From HB2-32-21 sp003448675 (GTDB taxonomy: Bacteria; Pseudomonadota; Gammaproteobacteria; Pseudomonadales; Porticoccaceae): a stretch of 9,129 nt of DNA. Of the stretch, positions 6,736 to 9,129 are shown piece by piece. Under the pieces are notes generated by a model. The model worked only from the letters and a program-made list of their open reading frames with translations, had not been told where the DNA came from and did not search any database. Made by a program: the position numbers and the translations under genes. Position 1 is the stretch's first letter. Every line of letters starts with the position of its first letter. Location: the NCBI GenBank assembly GCA_041584755.1, contig JBFHDK010000095.1, positions 1 to 9,129 of the forward strand, written 5' to 3'.

Positions 6736-6767
6736 TGTTCGAACCGCGCGAACACATCTGCTAAAGT
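6736..6767 (+). promoter_or_regulatory. Possible extended -10 promoter and operator-like inverted repeat before the sulfotransferase
   Basis: TGCTAAAGT at 6759-6767 resembles an extended -10 element (TG-N-TAAAGT) with no good -35. It lies 60 bases before the sulfotransferase ATG. Just upstream, TGTTCG (6736-6741) and CGAACA (6749-6754) form a perfect six-base inverted repeat with a seven-base spacer, positioned over the -35 region like an operator. Both are weak on their own. Confidence 0.28.
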
Positions 6768-6826
6768 GCGAGCCCTTCCGTGACAGACATTCCGGCTGCC
6801 AACTCATTAGCACCCACCTTGAGCTT

Positions 6827-7570
6827 ATGAAACAACCCCGAATCCTGAAAAAATCGTTGCGTAACTACAAGGTGGCCCGCCACCGGCCCAAAATATGGAT
6901 TCTCCCCGAGGCCGATATCGGCTATGTGAAAATCACCAAGGTGGCATCGTCTTCCGTTGAACTGGCCCTGGCCAGACACGTAAGCGGGCAGGATACCGGG
7001 AAAGAGCCCACCGAGCTCAGCAAGAAAGACATTCGGCAATGTGCCGATCAATACGCCATCCACGCTGATCTCAAGGATCTATCCTCTGATACCCGGCCGC
7101 AGTTTCTGTTTTCCATCGTTCGCAACCCGCTGGCGCGGCTTCATTCCAGCTATGTCAACAAGATCGAAGATGTACGAAATGCCGGCGGCCAGGAAAATAT
7201 TTTCTGGAACCACGACATCCGTCTGGATATGTCCTTTGAGGAATTTATCGAAAGACTGATCGAGATACCGGATCATAAAATAGACCGCCATCTACGCTCT
7301 CAGGCATCGATTCTCTGTGACGGCGATAAGCTGTTGGTTGATCACATCGGTCACTTCGAGAATCTGAACGAAGACTGGCAGCACATCGCCGATCAATACG
7401 GGCTGCCACTATTGCCCCATAAAAACAAATCGTCAAAAACGACAGCGCCCAACCAGGCGTCACCCTATACGAAAAAAACAGCCTTGCTGGTCGCGGATCG
7501 GTTTAAACAGGATATCAATGCGCTGGGCTATGCTGACGATGTCCAGAAAATAATTGACCAGTTGAACTGA
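6827..7570 (+). CDS. PAPS-dependent sulfotransferase, carbohydrate-sulfotransferase type (Sulfotransfer_2-like)
   Basis: The 247-residue protein is predicted to transfer a sulfonate from PAPS to an unknown acceptor, most likely a sugar or polysaccharide. YVKITKVASSSVELAL (33-48) matches the 5'-phosphosulfate loop of this family. FSIVRNPLARLHSSY (95-109), with Arg99 and Ser107/Ser108, matches the 3'-phosphate binding motif. DRHLRSQ (153-159), VDHIGHFENLNEDW (171-184) and the C-terminal YTKKTALLVADRFKQDI followed by LGY are typical later landmarks. There is no signal peptide or membrane anchor, so it should act in the cytosol, unlike the Golgi enzymes of animals. The ATG has only a weak Shine-Dalgarno, but no other in-frame start would keep the 5' loop in a normal place. 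It is monocistronic and faces a methyltransferase gene. CysC in this window makes its donor. Confidence 0.85.
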   Translation: MKQPRILKKSLRNYKVARHRPKIWILPEADIGYVKITKVASSSVELALARHVSGQDTGKEPTELSKKDIRQCADQYAIHADLKDLSSDTRPQFLFSIVRNPLARLHSSYVNKIEDVRNAGGQENIFWNHDIRLDMSFEEFIERLIEIPDHKIDRHLRSQASILCDGDKLLVDHIGHFENLNEDWQHIADQYGLPLLPHKNKSSKTTAPNQASPYTKKTALLVADRFKQDINALGYADDVQKIIDQLN

Positions 7571-7929
7571 TTACAGACCTTTTACCGCCAAAGCCTCAGC
7601 CTCCCAGCGCCATCTCCGGAAGACAGCCCCAGCACGAAAAGGACTTGCATCGACACTATGGCCAACAATAAGCTCAGTAACCGCGAACCCGTCAAGAGTT
7701 GAAGGGTCTCTGAACATACTAGCGGCTAGGAAAACCCGACATGTGCATAGGGGCTGCCGGGAAGTAAAGCCTGTGGTATTAGCACTCTGGCAGTCATGCG
7801 AATCGGAGAGATTTTCGGGAAACAGCGTACAAACCACTGCTGGCAAAGTCGGATATCCAGACAAGGATTGTGCTTGTGAAACCCCAGGGACCGCTTCCCG
7901 GTCGCTCCCGTTCCCCTATCGGCACGGTT
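7571..7929. other. Unexplained region between convergent sulfotransferase and methyltransferase genes
   Basis: These 359 bases lie between convergent genes, and no gene is recognised. A plus-strand frame is stop-free from 7566 to 7973 (its last ATG is at 7743), and a minus-strand frame is open from 7864 down to 7571. Neither has a ribosome binding site or family motif. The minus frame starts with TTG, or with ATG at 7717 for a 48-residue product. A short stem, GACCG/CGGTC, lies near 7889-7903. Neither gene has an obvious U-tract terminator here. It could be a decayed gene, a remnant of a mobile element, or an RNA. Confidence 0.5.
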
Positions 7930-8643
7930 TTAATCTGGCTTGCGCTGGCAAACCATCAAATAGTTTTCACTGAAGTAAGTCCTGAAGGCCGCCTTCCAGG
8001 CTTTTAAGCCAAGCTTCTTTTCGCGTACCCAGTAGACTTCCTTGACTGCCAGGCCACACAGGTCGCACAAGCGGCTCAGAGTTATGGGGTCAAACCAGCA
8101 GGTGTGCTCTTCATGTACCTGGGGTTCATTGTAACGCCAGATCTTCCAAGCCTGCTTGGCATAGAAAGGGTTAGGTGTGGTAATCACCATCACGCCATCC
8201 GGTTCCAGATGACGCGCCATATTGCGTAGGAACATACCCGGGTTTTCCAAGTGTTCGATAATTTCACCGGCAACAATGGTATCAAACTGTTGTCCCAGTT
8301 CAGCGTTGGTGGCATCGCCCTCGACCACATTAAAGCCATTTTCCGCCAGGATTTTGATACCTTCACCATCGATATCAAGCCCCAGCACATCCGGATTAAT
8401 CACGTGAATATCCTTAAACAGGAGGTTAGTCTTTTTTTCCAGACGATCTTGGGTGTCATACTTCTGGCGGCGCGAGTCAACCACACCCAAGTCGAGCACC
8501 TTTTTCCCAGTGACCAACGGCCCGATGACTGCCATACGGTCGGTGATTACATCTTTGAAAAGTAACGAGTTCGCCATAGCTTTCTTAATCAGCTGTTTGA
8601 CCACTATTGCCAGCGAGTATTCCCGGCGGTTGCCAGCGGGCAT
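7930..8643 (-). CDS. Class I SAM-dependent methyltransferase
   Basis: The 237-residue cytosolic enzyme has a Rossmann-type methyltransferase core. KKVLDLGVVDS (47-57) is motif I in a degenerate form, with Val-Val-Asp replacing the usual second glycine. VLGLDIDGEG (86-95) carries the acidic residue that would bind the SAM ribose. FDTIVAGEIIEHLENPG (120-136) is motif II in the UbiG/Methyltransf_11 style, and LEPDGVMVITTPNP (146-159) motif III. A Cys-rich stretch (HTCWFDPITLSRLCDLCG, 180-197) and the long C-terminus may shape the acceptor site. Such proteins often modify sugars, lipids or small molecules; the substrate cannot be named. ATG at 8643 has GAAGGA three bases upstream. ATG at 8577 (residue 23) is an alternative that leaves more room for a promoter after the terminator at 8673-8700. 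It converges with the sulfotransferase. Confidence 0.83.
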   Translation of the reverse strand: MPAGNRREYSLAIVVKQLIKKAMANSLLFKDVITDRMAVIGPLVTGKKVLDLGVVDSRRQKYDTQDRLEKKTNLLFKDIHVINPDVLGLDIDGEGIKILAENGFNVVEGDATNAELGQQFDTIVAGEIIEHLENPGMFLRNMARHLEPDGVMVITTPNPFYAKQAWKIWRYNEPQVHEEHTCWFDPITLSRLCDLCGLAVKEVYWVREKKLGLKAWKAAFRTYFSENYLMVCQRKPD

Positions 8644-8672
8644 TCGTCCTTCAACAACATCCAGTCAGTAGC

Positions 8673-8700
8673 AAAAACCCGGAACAAATCCGGGTTTTTT
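8673..8700. terminator. Symmetric Rho-independent terminator after the amidohydrolase gene
   Basis: A perfect 11-base inverted repeat, AAAAACCCGGA (8673-8683) and TCCGGGTTTTT (8689-8699), encloses the loop ACAAA. A- and T-runs flank it, so it can work on both strands. On the minus strand it lies 22 bases past the amidohydrolase stop and about 30 bases before the first possible methyltransferase start, separating the two transcription units. Confidence 0.92.
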
Positions 8701-8721
8701 CGATAGCGGACAACACCTAAA

Positions 8722-9129
8722 TCAGGCGGCGCGCTCAGCAATGGCGTCCGCGCTGCCTCCACGCAGCAGTTTGCCAGGCGTAGCACCCGTGCATTCGCCA
8801 TTTTCAAAGGTCACCTCGCCATTAACGATAATGGCGCGATAGCCAACAGCATGTTGCACACGACGCCATTCGCCACCCGGTAGATCATAGGCAATGTCGC
8901 CCACCCAGCCGCCTTCGCATTCCAGCTTGTCCAGATCATAAACCACAACATCGGCCCACGCGCCTTCCTTGAGAGTGCCGCGATCCTTAAAACCCGCGGC
9001 TTTGGCGGGCAGCGCGGAGAGCCGAAAATGGGCTTCTTCCAGGGTGATCTTGCCTTCATCACGCACCAGCCAGCGTAGGAAATCCGTGGTGAAGCCGCCA
9101 CCGGTAAAGAACTTGGTGTGGGCCCCACC
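8722..9129 (-). CDS. Amidohydrolase, D-aminoacylase-like (C-terminal part, cut by the window edge)
   Basis: This is the last 135 residues of a larger protein whose 5' end lies outside the window; the frame is open to base 9129. The visible part begins GGAHTKFFTGGG, which fits the end of the metal-binding SDGGAH motif of family 3 amidohydrolases and N-acyl-D-amino-acid deacylases. Next comes a helical stretch with LSALPAKAAGFKDRG, then GTLKEGAWADVVVYDLDKL, the usual return to the C-terminal beta-sandwich. The stretch YRAIIVNGEVTFENGECTGATPGKLLR is the classic ending of this superfamily. Family members hydrolyse amide bonds of N-acyl-D-amino acids or cyclic amides using one or two zinc ions. 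The exact substrate cannot be told from this portion. Apparent GTG and ATG starts inside the frame are internal residues. The symmetric terminator follows the stop. Confidence 0.88.
   Translation of the reverse strand, partial: GGAHTKFFTGGGFTTDFLRWLVRDEGKITLEEAHFRLSALPAKAAGFKDRGTLKEGAWADVVVYDLDKLECEGGWVGDIAYDLPGGEWRRVQHAVGYRAIIVNGEVTFENGECTGATPGKLLRGGSADAIAERAA

Noticed and set aside
7743..7973. A 76-codon plus-strand ORF
   Set aside because: It runs into the C-terminal end of the methyltransferase gene on the other strand, has no ribosome binding site, and matches no family I know. It is kept only as part of the unexplained region.
8811..9128. A 105-codon minus-strand frame in another phase at the right edge
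   Set aside because: It overlaps the amidohydrolase frame, which shows the GGAH motif and the typical C-terminal pattern.

Overview
This window looks like chromosomal DNA of a gammaproteobacterium, probably a Pseudomonas/Cellvibrionales-type or related marine lineage. The grounds are a fabB-type ketosynthase I, an SSB ending in DDDIPF, a YajR-like transporter next to ssb (an arrangement I recall from pseudomonads), and moderately GC-rich DNA. No tRNA, rRNA, CRISPR array, insertion sequence or phage gene is recognisable.

Left part (1-3978): fabB (+, fatty-acid elongation) converges on a group of minus-strand genes, with a symmetric, probably bidirectional terminator between them. The minus-strand genes, in transcription order, are a YajR-type major facilitator transporter with a C-terminal YAM domain, ssb, and cysC (APS kinase, which makes PAPS).

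Middle part (3979-6682): a 376-base divergent intergenic region leads into a compact plus-strand operon of four genes. Two tandem DUF1538 membrane proteins overlap by ATGA. A 53-base gap follows, then a divergent PII-like protein whose stop overlaps the start of a two-CBS-domain protein. The likely reading is a two-subunit membrane transporter or channel with two cytosolic nucleotide- or metabolite-sensing regulators. Its substrate is unknown. This is the most interesting system in the window.

Right part (6683-9129): a PAPS-dependent sulfotransferase of the carbohydrate-sulfotransferase type (+) converges, across about 360 bases of unexplained DNA, on a class I SAM methyltransferase (-). A second symmetric terminator follows, then the C-terminal part of an amidohydrolase resembling D-aminoacylase (-), cut by the window edge. 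CysC and the sulfotransferase could be functionally linked as PAPS producer and consumer, although they are in separate transcription units.
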